A DNA stretch of 53,604 nt from Dipetalonema caudispina (lineage: Eukaryota; Nematoda; Chromadorea; Rhabditida; Onchocercidae), in contig JABVXV010000386.1 in NCBI GenBank assembly GCA_013365325.1, forward strand, positions 1 to 53,604, given 5' to 3'. A program made the position numbers and the translations under genes. The notes below the pieces were generated by a model. It was not told the origin of the DNA and ran no database searches. It saw nothing but the letters and a program-made list of their open reading frames with translations. Shown one piece after another: positions 15,701 through 27,799 of the stretch (its first letter is position 1; each line of letters begins with the position of its first letter).

Positions 15701-18688
15701 AAATGCTATCCGATTAGGATATTTCTCATAAAATATCATTGATAAATTGATTAACATCTTATAAAGTACTATGCAAATAATTGCATGTAATGCGATATTA
15801 ACAATATGATAAGTTGTAGTATGAAGACCTGATATGGCATAATTGATCCTGCAAAATAATTAAGCATATATTGTCGATATTTGAATAATTCATATAGGAA
15901 CAAATTTTGAAATAATTCAAAAATTCACTCATAGGAAGTTTATACGTTCAAGTTTAAATTTGATGATTGATAATTACGATACTGCAATTTCATTTTTGAA
16001 TATCGAAATAGTAATACAATTAAATAGTATTATGTTTCTTGTTTTTAATTATTCATTCTTCAATAGATTATTTCAGTTCTTCACGAAGAATGGCATGCAT
16101 ACATATTATAAAATATCTTTTGTAACACAATTATTTATCTTTTGAAATTTTAAAATTTTAATAGATAAATTTAATTGTCACGCAAAGAATCGTTAATCCA
16201 TGTGACATGCAATATTGTCTTTAATGAAAAATTTTGGATTGACAGTAAAATTGTTAATTCCTCTCAAATAAATAAAAGGAAAGCTTTATGATAAAACTAT
16301 GGTAACAGTCACTTCTAATCCTTCCTAATTAGAATAATTAATTTCACGCTGTTCTAAATTATCGATTCTCAATCTAAAAATGCTAAAGTATTAGGACTAA
16401 GCTTTTTTTTTTTTATCTGTTTAATATGTAATTTTATATCTCATATCAGAATTAATTACAATTTAGGCAATTATACTAAAGGAACGATGAAAGTAATAAA
16501 TTTAAATAGTGAGAGAGGGGAAGAGAGAAAGAGGGGGAAAGAAAGAGTCAGAAATTTTAGATGCAAAGAGGAAAATTTTACTTTATTTACTGTAAAAATT
16601 AATTTCATATTTGTAAATTTAATTCATTTACCGTTCTTTATTCTTCTATCATTCAAAATATTATCGAATAACAAATTTGATTACTAAAATTTACAACTTC
16701 TTCGACTGGTTGTATATTGTATTACCTATTAATAGAGTATTTCAGGCTTAACTTCCCTTTTCCAGAACATTAATTTGCATATATTGCACTTGTAATAATG
16801 GATGATTGGTTAGTTATTGGGTGTAAAATTATATTTCACTTTACAGGCATAAATTTGGCCCAAGCAACATGTAAATTTATTCGGTAACCCGTAGGCTTTT
16901 TACCGGGCATTTATAATTGCATTAATCATATTCACACCACAAATATACACAGACACAGACACAGACACACACACACACACATACAGACACAACGTACACA
17001 ATCTCCATGAAGAATCTATCTTGTAAACAAATTGTTTACACATCCAATTACAAAATGATTCAATTTTATCAGATGAGTAATACTTCTAAGCATATACAGC
17101 AATGAGAATTTATTTTTGAAAGATTAGAAATTTAATGTGTAGATAGTTTCTTTCTCAGGGAGAAACAGAGAGAGAGAGAGAGAGGGAGAGAGAGAGGGAG
17201 AGGGAGAGGGATAGTTTAACTGAATCGATCTATCAATGGTACATTTCTTCCTCATGAGAAAACTTGGCTACATTGTTATAATGTGGCCAAATTCAATGGA
17301 TATTATGAATATTTGTTAATTGACATTTTGAAGCTTTCAACAAAAAAAAAATCAAACTAAAAGCTTAATAATTGATCGATGCTCTTTTAATGCATGATGT
17401 TTCATTAAAGTGGATACTTTAAGGTGATTCACTTCCTCTGATGGACATTTGGTTTGTCGAATATTCAAGTATTCACGACATCTGGCCACTTCACAGGGAT
17501 AAGTAATATTCATAATGAACGATTATTATTAGTTTGAGTATAATTTATTAAATATTTATTTCCAATATAAATTTACATATTCGAGTTTTGTGACATAAAT
17601 TCTTTGTAGAATTTTTCTTTCTCTTTTAGTCTTTTTAATGTAAATTGATTTTCAACAAAACAATATCAATATATTGATAAAACTATAAAAGCATATATTT
17701 TAAAAATGAATTAATTTTCTTTCCTTTTTCTTTTTTTGTTTTTGTTAAAAGATTTTTTTTTTTAAAAAAAAGAACGAAAAAATTTTTCCCATTTTGATTG
17801 AAGAAACATTAAATAATTCCATTTGAATTAGATTAAAAAATTAGGAAAAATATTGAAAAATTCTGAGAAAAAGACAATAATTGTTTTGCAAAAAAAAAAA
17901 AAAAAAATGAAAAAGTGAACGATTATTGATAGGAATTCATTGTAACGTTCGTTCAATTTAATTTTTTTTTTTTCATTAACTAATCGATTTCAAAAGAAAA
18001 AAATTTTATGATCAAGGAGAACGGAAAAAATTTTATTGCGACAATTAAATAGCAAAATTTATTTGAATTGAAATTAAATACATTACTGATATTATTGATG
18101 TTGTAAGAAAGTGAAATAAATGTATATCTTTCGTATGTAATTTAAATGCATTCTAATGAATATAACTATAAATGAAATCTTTCGGAAGTGATTAACGTTA
18201 GGTACCTGTCGTGAATTCGTAACCTTTCATATGAGAGTAGGAAACGTCTTTCATATGCAATATAAATATATTCTAATAAATACGACTAAGGCTAAAATTT
18301 TCCGAAACTAATTCATGTTTGGTTTTAAAGTTATGTTATTGAAAAATATTGAATAATAATAACAGTAATAATAAGCTTACGCGAAAGTAATGGTTGTAAT
18401 AGGACGATATGATTTGTGACTATGTGGTGATCGTATCGGATAACCCCAAAAATCGGTTTTCAATATTTTTCCAATTTCACGAATAGCCCTATTATTTATG
18501 ATAGCTTCTCGATCATCAAATACGAAATTGCCATGAATATTACCGCTGAAGCTTAAAATTGCTACCACTGTAATAATTGTCAGATGAAAATATTCAACCA
18601 ATTCGTCAGATTGTTGTATAACGGACGATCGCTGATCGGTAGATAAAAATTTTTGCTGCGATTTCCGTAAATTCCTTTTCCATTTCAT
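9787..18688 (-). CDS. TMTC4: Transmembrane and TPR repeat-containing protein 4 (TMTC4-like), 11 exons
   Basis: Minus-strand exons are 18688-18381, 15848-15656, 15234-15061, 13905-13753, 13389-13196, 12775-12535, 12207-12056, 11494-11323, 11029-10896, 10547-10306 and 9908-9787. All are GT-AG and phase-consistent, giving 694 residues. An acceptor-like poly-T/AG lies 13 bases before the ATG. TMTC proteins are ER multi-pass membrane proteins linked to O-mannosylation of cadherins; TMTC4 is also linked to ER calcium. Visible marks are a first membrane segment (34-53), FVFDD (55-59), SHKSYRPIT (90-98), VHPIHSEA (160-167), VGRAE (172-176), the DUF1736-type stretch CFDYSMGC, then FLPASN and AERILYLPS, followed by about six TPRs from residue 430 (LNPTYENAMNNLANIYL, FAAAWMNLGLAQ). 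It is some 45 residues shorter than human TMTC4, mostly after KEQGIVVM (about 225), so a small exon may be missing between 15061 and 13905. That donor (GTTTGT) is the weakest. Confidence 0.92.
10007..10088. repeat. Two diverged copies of a 35-bp direct repeat in the last TMTC4 intron
   Basis: Copies lie at about 10007-10041 and 10054-10088, 47 bp apart. Both share the pattern GT(C/T)(A/G)ATATACAC..AACA..TAAGG.TGAC. They are downstream of the nested tRNA-Tyr on the minus strand. No function is evident. Confidence 0.65.
10176..10266 (-). tRNA. tRNA-Tyr(GUA) with an 18-nt intron, nested in TMTC4
   Basis: The mature sequence appears identical to that of the tRNA at 8316-8406: the same acceptor stem, A and B boxes, discriminator A and anticodon GTA (10233-10231). 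The 18-nt intron (10212-10229) differs, although it keeps the same length and position. A TTTT terminator on the minus strand lies just downstream (10164-10167). The gene is inside the last intron of TMTC4 and in the same direction, so Pol II transcripts of TMTC4 run through it. Confidence 0.97.
12440..12531. repeat. Compound TTA/TCA microsatellite in a TMTC4 intron
   Basis: An imperfect TTA/TCA trinucleotide tract ends a few bases short of the exon donor at 12535. It produces Leu- and Tyr-rich spurious frames on the plus strand. Confidence 0.85.
16951..16990. repeat. (AC)n microsatellite
   Basis: A compound ACAGAC/AC dinucleotide tract within the large first intron of TMTC4. Confidence 0.9.
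17167..17213. repeat. (AG)n microsatellite
   Basis: An AG/GGGAGA purine tract within the first intron of TMTC4. Confidence 0.9.
18127..18318. repeat. Diverged direct duplication of about 75 bp
   Basis: Copies at about 18127-18197 and 18247-18318 share the order CTTTC.TATG.AAT.TAAAT..ATTCTAAT.AATA and a later TTTCCGAA/TTTCGGAA block. They lie in the first TMTC4 intron, close to exon 1. No coding potential is seen. Confidence 0.55.
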
Positions 18689-18809
18689 GCTATTATCGGT
18701 CTAAAAAAAAAACGAAAAAAAACAAAAATATATAATTTAAATAAAAAAATAAGAATCTAAAACTATCATCGTATCGTCATATTACATAAGTTTTATACAA
18801 TGATTAAAT

Positions 18810-18835
18810 GACGTATTCCTTTTCATACGTCATCT
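18810..18835. promoter_or_regulatory. Inverted pair of TGACGTAT (bZIP/CRE-like) sites upstream of TMTC4
   Basis: Perfect 9-bp inverted arms, ATGACGTAT and ATACGTCAT, are separated by 8 bases about 120 bp upstream of the TMTC4 start codon and 110 bp upstream of its trans-splice-like acceptor. Each arm contains TGACGT, the core bound by CREB/ATF/XBP1-type bZIP factors. ER genes are often controlled by such factors, but regulation here is inference. Confidence 0.45.
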
Positions 18836-19318
18836 TACGTTATTTTATTTTATACCAGCGATATGTTTGTTAAAAAATCAAAGAAAATTTTCAAAGTTAC
18901 AATGTATACTAAACATCATTGAAAGATTACTATGCGTTAGCAATTTTTTAAAATATTATAAAAAATCAATTTAAATAATAAAAAAAAAAAATTTGTCAGC
19001 AATGAATCTAAAAGAAATGAACAAAGCAAATGTTAAAAAAGAAAAAAAAAACATTTTTAATTCAAATATTTCAAATATCTTAGGGAGTTTAATTTCTTTG
19101 GGAAAGGGAACTTTTAAAAGCTCTTTTATTCATAATAACATAGAAATTTAGGTTTATAAAATGGATGAATGGAATTGAATGAATGTTAGCTTAAGTAAAG
19201 CATAGGCATATTAGTAGCATCCATATGTCCGGCCTCTTCCCATCTTTTTCAAAATCATCCTCAAACAATCAAAATTGCTGTTGACCACTTATAAATGATG
19301 GGCACATATTGAGGAAAA

Positions 19319-19352
19319 GAGGGGGAGGGGGAGGGGGATGGGAGAGAGAGAA
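19319..19352. repeat. GGGGGA/GA purine tract
   Basis: A G-rich purine run (GGGGGAGGGGGAGGGGGATGGG type), rare in this A+T-rich window. It has four or more G-runs on the plus strand and so could form a G-quadruplex; that is inference. Confidence 0.75.
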
Positions 19353-19720
19353 AGGATTATCATGGTACTTTAGCTAAAATTAACTATTTCATGAGATATT
19401 ACAAGGAATGATTGCAATTTTAAATTGAAGCAAAAATGCTTTCAAAATTAAAAATTCTCGAACACTTCAATAGCTTTAGATATAGTTTTATTTTCAAATT
19501 AATGTAAACAATTCAAAATTAGATTTTCTCAGAAATTTTCAAAAGTTTGAATTACTAAAACGAACTTATTCAATTATTGATTAATTTTCTCCAACATTTT
19601 TTAATAATCTATCGAAATCATAATCAAATAATTTATCGAAAAACGAAAAATTGCTCATAGAAAGAAAAAAATTGCCGAAATAATCTTAGAAAACAGCAAT
19701 ATAACTAAATGCTAAATGTG

Positions 19721-19729
19721 CATGTGTGT

Positions 19730-19769
<40 letters not shown>
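19721..19769. repeat. (GT)n microsatellite
   Basis: A nearly pure TG dinucleotide repeat with one TATG interruption. It gives a poly-(Thr-His) spurious frame on the minus strand. Confidence 0.95.
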
Positions 19770-19771
<2 letters not shown>

Positions 19772-22543
19772 TGTACTGAGGTAAAGATAAAGTTTCGTAA
19801 GGGGAGGTAACATGGACGAAACTTTTGGAGGACATATTCCAGTCGTTGACAAAAGTAGTAAAATCCATTGACGAAAACCACATGCTACTACTGTCCATCA
19901 CAATTGGTCATTTTCTCGAACAAATGCTATTGTGCTTGGCAATTCAAATCTATTTGATATCGTTGTCAGCCTATTTATTTACCTATTCCCGCGGGAAATA
20001 AATCAAATTTTTGCGGAATATTATTGAATTGGTCATTAGTTCCAACAATTGATCTCATAATTCATTTTTCATTCACTTATAGTTTAATTTGAAATTCGTG
20101 TAAATTTTTTTTTTGTTGAAAAAAATTTGGCATAATTAATAATTCATAGCATATAAATTGAAATGTATACATTGATGAGGGAAATAATTACTGTGATAGT
20201 TCATTGGATGAATTAAGCTAAACTTATTAAGTAAGTTTAATTGTTAACTGACAGTTAAAGCAAAGAGAGGGAGAGAGAGAGGAAGGGAAAGAAAGATAGT
20301 AAAAAAAAGAAAAAATTGAAGGTAATATAGCATTATAATTTAATTTTGCATTTAACACGAGCATTGTAATCTAGTTTTTGTTAAATGGAAAACTTGGAAG
20401 AGAAAAAAAAGTTTCGGCGAAGATATTAAATTTAATTTTCTACTATTTAGCTACCTATCGATATTTACTTAACTATCGGTTTTTTTTTAAATAAAAAAAA
20501 AAAGAAGATAGTTGAATAGATATTGTTACTTGTATTGCAAGTAGTTAGTTTCATTGATATTAAACATGTCCATATATATTTTTTTTTTTTTCAAGAAAGA
20601 TATAAATCAAATTTTAAACAGAAAAAAAATAATGAAATTTATGGTTAGAAAATATGAGAAAGCCTTCACGACAGTATTGAAATTATAAAATGGAAAAAGT
20701 GTACATGTGTAATTAAGTAACAAAGAAATAAATATATATATATATAACAAACATACAACAATTATGTTAGGTACGAATTCGTTAATTAAAAATCACAAAT
20801 GTTTGCTTAATCCAGAAATTATAGGGGATAATGAGTGGGTGGTAATTATTGAAAGATGGATCAGTGAAATGTTATATTCATTATTGAAATCCATATATCA
20901 TATAGCCGAAGAAAATTGTTGCTTAAAAGTAATTTAAGAAATACTTTTTGGTGAAAATGAACGATCCTTCATAATACATTTTATAAATTTTATTTCGAAT
21001 TAATGAATTCCGAACTTTGAGGACATTGATTCATATTTCGAATAGTGTTATTTGCGATCTTTTATTTTGCTTGTAAATAATTGGTTTAAAAAAAAAATAG
21101 AATTATTTAATTCAAAAATATCTTCCGATAAAAATAAACAATACTTTACTTGAACTATACGTAACGTGTTCTACGTTATCATAAGTATAACCATTATATT
21201 CCTTATTGTGAAAGAAAAAATAAATTGAAATTTTTGAATCGGTGAAAATGAATAAAAATTTGGAAGAAGAAAATTGATAGGTTAAAGGTCAGATGTCAAT
21301 AGCATTTTTTTTTTGCTCTTTACTTTACTTTTTGCAAAGAAAAAGAAGCTAGTAGAAATGAAAAATTTTACTTTTTTTTTGTTTTTCCGAATTTATATGA
21401 TCACGCCGTTCTCACCTAAATGATATCATTAGCTTAGATAATTTATACGGAAAGTGTTTTACGCTTCTTAAGTGCTTCCGGATATCTTACCAAACTTTCG
21501 CACATCTCATCTTGGACATAGATGCATCAGAATTCTATGGTTGCAAGCTTATTAGCTATAAGCTAGATGAATCCATTTAGTTGACTAATTAACTTTGACA
21601 CTTTTCTTTCAATTCTCGACTAGACTGAATTAATTTTTAAGGCACATTCGAATATCCTTGCTTAGACTTTGTATGAAATGCCATTTATCATTACTTATTT
21701 CTTCTTTCCTTTTAAACTTTTCCATTTGCCGAAAAGTAGTATTTCTTTTCAAGTTTTTCAGGATGAAAAATGCTTACGACTTTTGCGCGTTTAAATTCAC
21801 CAACTTAATTTTAATTTGATATAATTCATGTTTCACAAATGTGTTTGGTGACTTTCGTGTGTGCAGATTTTACTAAATTATTTTATTTATTTCAGCATGA
21901 CTAAAACTAAATTAAAGATGCACATACATCAGCTGTCTGCTTTTCAAATATTCGTTTAATTTAATTAGTAAAATTGTTGGTGACTCAGTCTACTCTTCCA
22001 ATATTTTATGTTGTTGTTTTACTTACGCAAAAATATCCTTATTTTATTAATTTTAAGAATATTTTTTAAATTTAACCATTTCCTTTCATTGCCAAATTAA
22101 AGCAATCATCAAAGTATACTACCTTAAAAACGTATTATCAATAGTAAATTTAGGGAAACATCCGATATTTCTAAGATGTATAACATTTCTTTGGATGTAA
22201 ATTTGGAAATACCACAGATAGCAAGGAAAAAGTTACTCATAGGTAATAACAAAAACGATCAGCAAAAATTACGCTATGAACTTGCGGAAAAAAAAAGAAG
22301 AAACAGATTATTAATTAGTGAAAAGAAAATAATTATGAATGATTCATTAGTTTTTTAATGATATTTAAATCATTTTCAAGTCTCAATATGATTCATTGTC
22401 TTTTTTGTTTCCTCAAATAATATTTGTTGTTGACATTTTTTTTAACTTAATCTGCCTATATATATTTTAATTTCTTATTTTAATTACGATTTCTCCATTC
22501 ACTTAATCGGGTATTTTAGGTAGGAGAGAGTAAAGTAAAAGAT

Positions 22544-22632
22544 TTACGTAATACTCATACGTAAAACGTAAAACGTAAAAGATATCACGTAATTCACGTA
22601 GAAAGATTCGTTCGGATGTTTCGTCTTACGTA
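22544..22632. promoter_or_regulatory. Cluster of seven ACGTA motifs
   Basis: ACGTA occurs at 22546, 22559, 22566, 22573, 22587, 22596 and 22628. The first is inside the perfect palindrome TTACGTAA (22544-22551), the site type of PAR-bZIP/CES-2 factors. The next three form a 7-bp tandem ACGTAAA repeat. A CG-containing motif this dense stands out in the surrounding A+T-rich DNA. A regulatory role is inference. Confidence 0.4.
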
Positions 22633-25600
22633 CCTTATCTAAACGCTATAATTTGGCCAATTTCCAATCAATCGTTTTAATCGTTGGCCATCATTTATTC
22701 TATGGTAATATTATCAATAGAATATAAGAAAATTTTTGAAGTCTTATGTTGCCCATCATTTGTCCACTTGAAATACACTATCTATCTATCATCCATCATT
22801 TTATACCAAACATTAATCCAATAATTTGATCTGTTATTAGCTAAGAAATTGTAGTACTAACAAAATTTACTTTTTTTTTTTAGCACAAAAATATCATTTT
22901 TATCTTTTTATTTTCTTCAAAAAAAAAGATTTTTTTTGAAATAGTAAAATTGAGTTATTAAAAATGTTATTTAACGTGAAAATCTTTTCATCCTTAAGTG
23001 GTGATAATTTCACTTTCTTTCTCAGCTAAATTTGAATAAATCACTTGAAGAAATTGATGCATAAATGAAACTTTCCAGTATGTTAGGAAATTTTAACTAC
23101 AATTTAAAAAAAAGGAATGCCAATATATCACGGAATAAAAAATGATTTGGCAATCGAAGAAAACGAATAACAGCGGATAACTTGAAATCAATTAATTTGA
23201 AATTATATTCGGAGAGTTTTTTTTTCTTTTTTCTTCTTTTAAATATTTGAAATTATATTGGTAATTAGCTTTTTTTTCGTACCTAGATTTCTAATTTGCT
23301 GTACTTTAATTGTAAAAGAGAGAGAGAAAGAGAAAGGAAGAGAAAGAATAAATGACCAATTAGCTAATTATTAGTTTTACCTTTACCTTTAGTCTCGATG
23401 CTCGATAATGCTTTTCATTTCTCTTATTTCATTACTATTCTTCAATTTAATATATAATACTACTAATTATTAATTCATACTAGTTGTCTTTCCTTTTTCC
23501 TTTTCTCATCGATTTCAGATAAATTTCGTAAATTTATCGAAAGGTAAAATGCTTACTTTAATTATTATTTGAACAGGTGGGAAAAAACACCATTAAAGAT
23601 ATTTATTTTGTTAAATAATTCTAGTAAAACTTTAACAGCTGGTTAAAATTTGCATCAAAATTATAATTTGCCAAAAATAAAAAATTAAAAAAACTAAAAA
23701 TAGAAAAAAAAAAGATAAAACGAACTGAAATGATTTATTTTTAGCGTTTTCTTTTGCTTTTTGTTTTTCTTTTTTTTTTTTTTTTTTTTTTTTGAAATTG
23801 AAGTCTTTTGCTTGCAAACTAATAGAAATTCCAAAATATGGAAAAAATGACTTGAAGCGCATGACATGCTAACACAAGAGAATTAGCAATTAAAAATATA
23901 TCATTCTTCATCCTTCCATAAATACCCACTTTTCCACAAGTGATGTAAAATGGGAGATTAATTATCATTTTAATTGATATCTAGGGAATTCAACACTTTC
24001 CACAAATTTTATCATTGTATTTCATGAGAAATTGTAATTTTCAGCTTAGAAGATTATATATTAGCTATTAGTAAAATGATGAGGAAATAATTCAATTTAG
24101 AAAGATTAATTTAATTCAATTCTACTGATTGAGTTGTAATTAAATGTTGACAAATTTGGAAGCTACAATAGGTTATACTTTAAATTAACACTAAAAATTG
24201 TCCATGATAAGCTTATCTGCCTTTCCTTCATTACTGAGCGAATCGTTGATACAAATATTAATATTGTGAATAATTAATTAGTATAATAACTTCATGATGA
24301 ATACTATAAATCGTAAAACAATCAAACTTTATCAATGCTGCGAAAATTCTTATCATTTTTCTTTTTCATTTAATAATTTTCGATGATTTAAAAGATAATA
24401 TAACAAATATTGCATGTTGTAAATAATAATAAAAACTATTCATTAATTGTTTACCTCTTCTTTTTTGCTTCTTTTTTAATTATCATTTTGCTGGCACATT
24501 TATTACAATAAAATTTATTATTAATAGTACAATTAAAGTATATCACAATTTACATGTAACATTATCATTGTGAAATATGCAATTACTGATTAGTAATTAT
24601 TAATTATTACAAATAATTGTGATTGAATGATAGAAAAATTTTTTTTGTTAGGCAAAAAAAAGTTATGAATTTAATTTAACAAAAATAACATAATTATCGT
24701 TCAATCATTTCTATTTCAAATCATTTTCTTTTTTTTTACCATAGAACATATTTCATTTAATTATTAATTTTACAATTACTGCATCTTACTTTGCTTAATT
24801 ATTGATTTTATAACGTAATTGATTAGAAAAATTTCAAAGTTTAGGAGATGATACGTCTCTGAAGGTAATTATTATCTGCATCGTTGAAGAAATTATTTTT
24901 GTTAACTGTTTATCGTATAATCTTTCGCGAAGCAAATATGCAACACATATTCTGGATATGTTTCTTACCGGAAAATACTCTATAGATATGTGGAAAAAAA
25001 AGAAGACATGAGGATAGAAAAAATCTTTCATCAAGTTTTATTCATTTATTTCCGAAAATTTTATAAAAAAAAATTATATGTTTTCTTTTTATTTCAGTGA
25101 ATAAATTGTCATTTTATCGGTTTTATTTTCATCGACATAAACTTTTGTCATGGATAATAGGATAAAATAAAAACTGGAACCAATTACAGGATTGTTACGA
25201 TTTGCACCTTCCTTTGGTGACAGTTTATATCAATGTGACGGTGACAAAACGTAAACTTACGACAAAAATGGAACTGATCTCAAAGTTTCACCTTTGTATT
25301 CTTTCCGCTAGTATTTCCCACTTACTATTAAACATTGATCTTTTTAACTAAAGAGGTTAGATTGCAGATGTAAAGTTTTTCCGGAAAATTAACATTCGGC
25401 AAGTTTTTGTAAGGTACTGCATCAAATATTTTGGTAGTTAGAGTATTCTTTGAGATATTTCGTCTTATCAATATGATTTCATTATGTTATGCTTACTGCA
25501 ATTGTTGCAGAGAATATTGCATATTCGAAGTACAATTAATCGTTCAGGAAATATATGAATTAAATAATTTAAAAAATGCCGAAGAAATTAGAAGGAAGAA

Positions 25601-25832
25601 TTGAATTTCAACTCTGAATAAAAAAAAAAACTGCTGGTAAGATAGATGTGTCAGGAAATAATTAAAAACTGTTTTATTATATTGTATGAAGAAATGTGAA
25701 AGATTTGTTCCTTAATTAAAATTTTAACTAATTAGGATTTTTGCCAAATTTTTCTGTATTCGTATAAGTTTTTACATTTTATTAGAATTGATGAATAAAT
25801 TTTTTCTTCAAAAAATTTGATTTTCCAAACAG

Positions 25833-25918
25833 ACGACGTGAAATTCAATTATCGTAAAGAATCACAATGACAGTGAGTAATGTACCAGGACTTCCCGGTG
25901 CATCATCCTTACGTCAAG
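25833..25918 (+). other. Candidate short 5' exon
   Basis: After a good acceptor (TTTTCCAAACAG, ending at 25832) come 34 bases and an ATG at 25867. It opens a frame reading MTVSNVPGLPGASSLRQ, noticeably less A+T-rich than its surroundings. Two donors are possible: GTGAGT after codon 2 (exon end 25872, phase 0) or GTGATA after codon 17 (exon end 25918, phase 1). Unspliced, the frame stops after 32 codons. The phase-0 end would join in frame to 46364 and the phase-1 end to 46903, so it may be a distant first exon of the membrane-protein gene. It could also be chance. Confidence 0.4.
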
Positions 25919-27015
25919 GTGATATATTCATGACATGCATGCATCTCTTCCTCTTCTTCTGACTTTAAAATTTTTAATTAGAATAGCAATAAAAGAATCT
26001 ATCATATAAGTAATTTGACTTGAAATCAATATGTTTTTTGTTTATTAAAATTAATTTCAAATTAGGAAAAGTCGAAAGAAAAAGAGATGAAAAGATGAGA
26101 AAGATGGGAAATTATGAGAAATGAGTATGGCATGAATAACAAATAATATATGAATTTAAATAAAATTCTTATGCAGTCAGAAATAACTTCTAATGAATTC
26201 TAAATGAAATCGAAATTTTCTTGCAGAATGTTTAAATAATTATGTAACAATTATTATGCTATGAGAACAAATTTAATATGTGCATCATATCATTTATACA
26301 TGTTCATTTAAGTTCGAAAAAAGTTAATTTAAAAACTTTTCATGCAAATTAATTATTTACATTTTAATGGGAATTTTTTCACGTTGCTTGAAAATGACAA
26401 AGATATACCGGGGATTTTGAATATGAACGAGTTATTAAATATAATATGAAATATTTCATCATATTCAACTTATGAGATACAATTTCAAAATATTGTCAAA
26501 AACTTCAAAGGTTAATTTTACCGATCAGATTTTCAAACATTAAATTTACCATTTAGGTGTAAAATAAGAATGAGATATGCTTGTAATTTAATTTAAATTA
26601 ACATATTTCTGCAACATTGAACAAAAATATCGGAGTGGATTTGATCGATGCATTGTTGATTCGGAACATTGTATAATCATCGGTTAGCCATATGATACAA
26701 CACCTGGGACACATTAATTGCTAACCTATCATTAAGGCCATTTTCTGGCTATCTAATACCATAGCCATATATGTAACGGAAAAAAATATCGGCTAAGCAG
26801 TAATTATCTGTATGTATTACTTAGTTTACTAGCTTGTAAACCAACGTTTACAATAAGGGCCAAAGTTTGAATCGCTAACATTAGGCTCAATTTTACAACC
26901 ATTCTTCATTTACAATTTCTTTTTTAGCAGTGATAAAAGTGGAAGAGATCGTTTATTTTCGTTGCATTTGCTTCACATATATAACAATTATAAAAATTGT
27001 TAAAATGTTGCAGCA

Positions 27016-27042
27016 TGACGTCAGTTTACATTAATGACGTAG
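27016..27042. promoter_or_regulatory. CRE palindrome plus second TGACGT site
   Basis: The full CRE consensus TGACGTCA lies at 27016-27023, and a second TGACGTAG follows at 27035-27042, about two helical turns away. This is the expected arrangement for CREB/ATF binding. There is no adjacent gene, so if functional it would be an intronic or distal element. Confidence 0.35.
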
Positions 27043-27540
27043 TCGTAAGAGAAATATGCGTTAAATTCATTTTTTCTAAGTTGACAAACACGTAAGTGTT
27101 TCTTTCGAATTATTCAAAATTTATAGAACAATTGAAAAAAAAAAAGAATAATTCTGATAATAATCAGATACACTTTCAAATAGCATTACGTATAAAAATA
27201 TTTCATCCTGTACTTTTTCTTGCAATTTTTTTTTTTTTTATTACTTAAAATCATAATGCAATGCGTGACAAGCAAAGAAATAACGAATCAAAAACTTATA
27301 AATTCCACTGAAACACAATTAAAATCATTAAACAATTAACGAATTCAATCAAAAAAGCACTACTTGAACAATAAAACAAATTTATAAAATATGAAAAAAA
27401 AAGATCACAACGTGATAAATTGAATCAAAAAAAAAAATGTCATATTTTTGGAATATAAAAAAATAAAGCAAAGTATAAATTGTTCAGTATTAAGCAAAAC
27501 AAATTAGAAATTATAGACATGAAAAATTTTCAGATGATCA

Positions 27541-27799
27541 CAGGGTAATAATAAATTAAGTTATTACAAATTGATAATAGTTAAAGTATTTAACAGATAA
27601 TAATAAGTGAAATAATTGCAAGTTAATGACAATTAAAGTATTCATGAACTAATATACTGGTGTAATTTATAATCAACCAGTGTAATTAAAATAATCACAA
27701 AGCGATAATAGATAAAATAATTAAAAGATAATAACAATTAAAATAGTTATAAGCTAATAATAGCCAAAATGATCATAAGGTGATAATCAAAATTATTGA
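27541..27799. repeat. Diverged minisatellite, about ten 24-28 bp units
   Basis: Units begin near 27541, 27567, 27594, 27619, 27646, 27674, 27698, 27724, 27750 and 27776. They share a core of the form AA..(T/G)ATAATA..(T)AAAATAATT. Units differ from each other by several bases, so the array is old. It contains stops in all frames and is not coding. Confidence 0.7.

Larger units (their letters stand above)
18703..25832. other. Long non-coding stretch upstream of TMTC4
   Basis: I found no multi-exon coding structure on either strand over about 7 kb. The first few hundred bases should hold the TMTC4 promoter. The rest holds purine and GT microsatellites, A/T homopolymers and an ACGTA-rich cluster at 22.5 kb. 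Short open frames (for example 22176-22358, + strand) have A+T-driven composition and no splice support. Confidence 0.55.

Noticed and set aside
19813..19872. Short plus-strand frame MDETFGGHIPVVDK...
   Set aside because: It has codon-like composition, but no clear acceptor, a weak donor and no partner exon. Too little to annotate.
22176..22358. 60-codon Lys/Arg-rich plus-strand frame
   Set aside because: A+T-driven composition, no splice sites in phase and no family resemblance.
27541..27799. CRISPR-like array
   Set aside because: The units are contiguous and diverged, without conserved repeats separated by unique spacers, and this is eukaryotic DNA.
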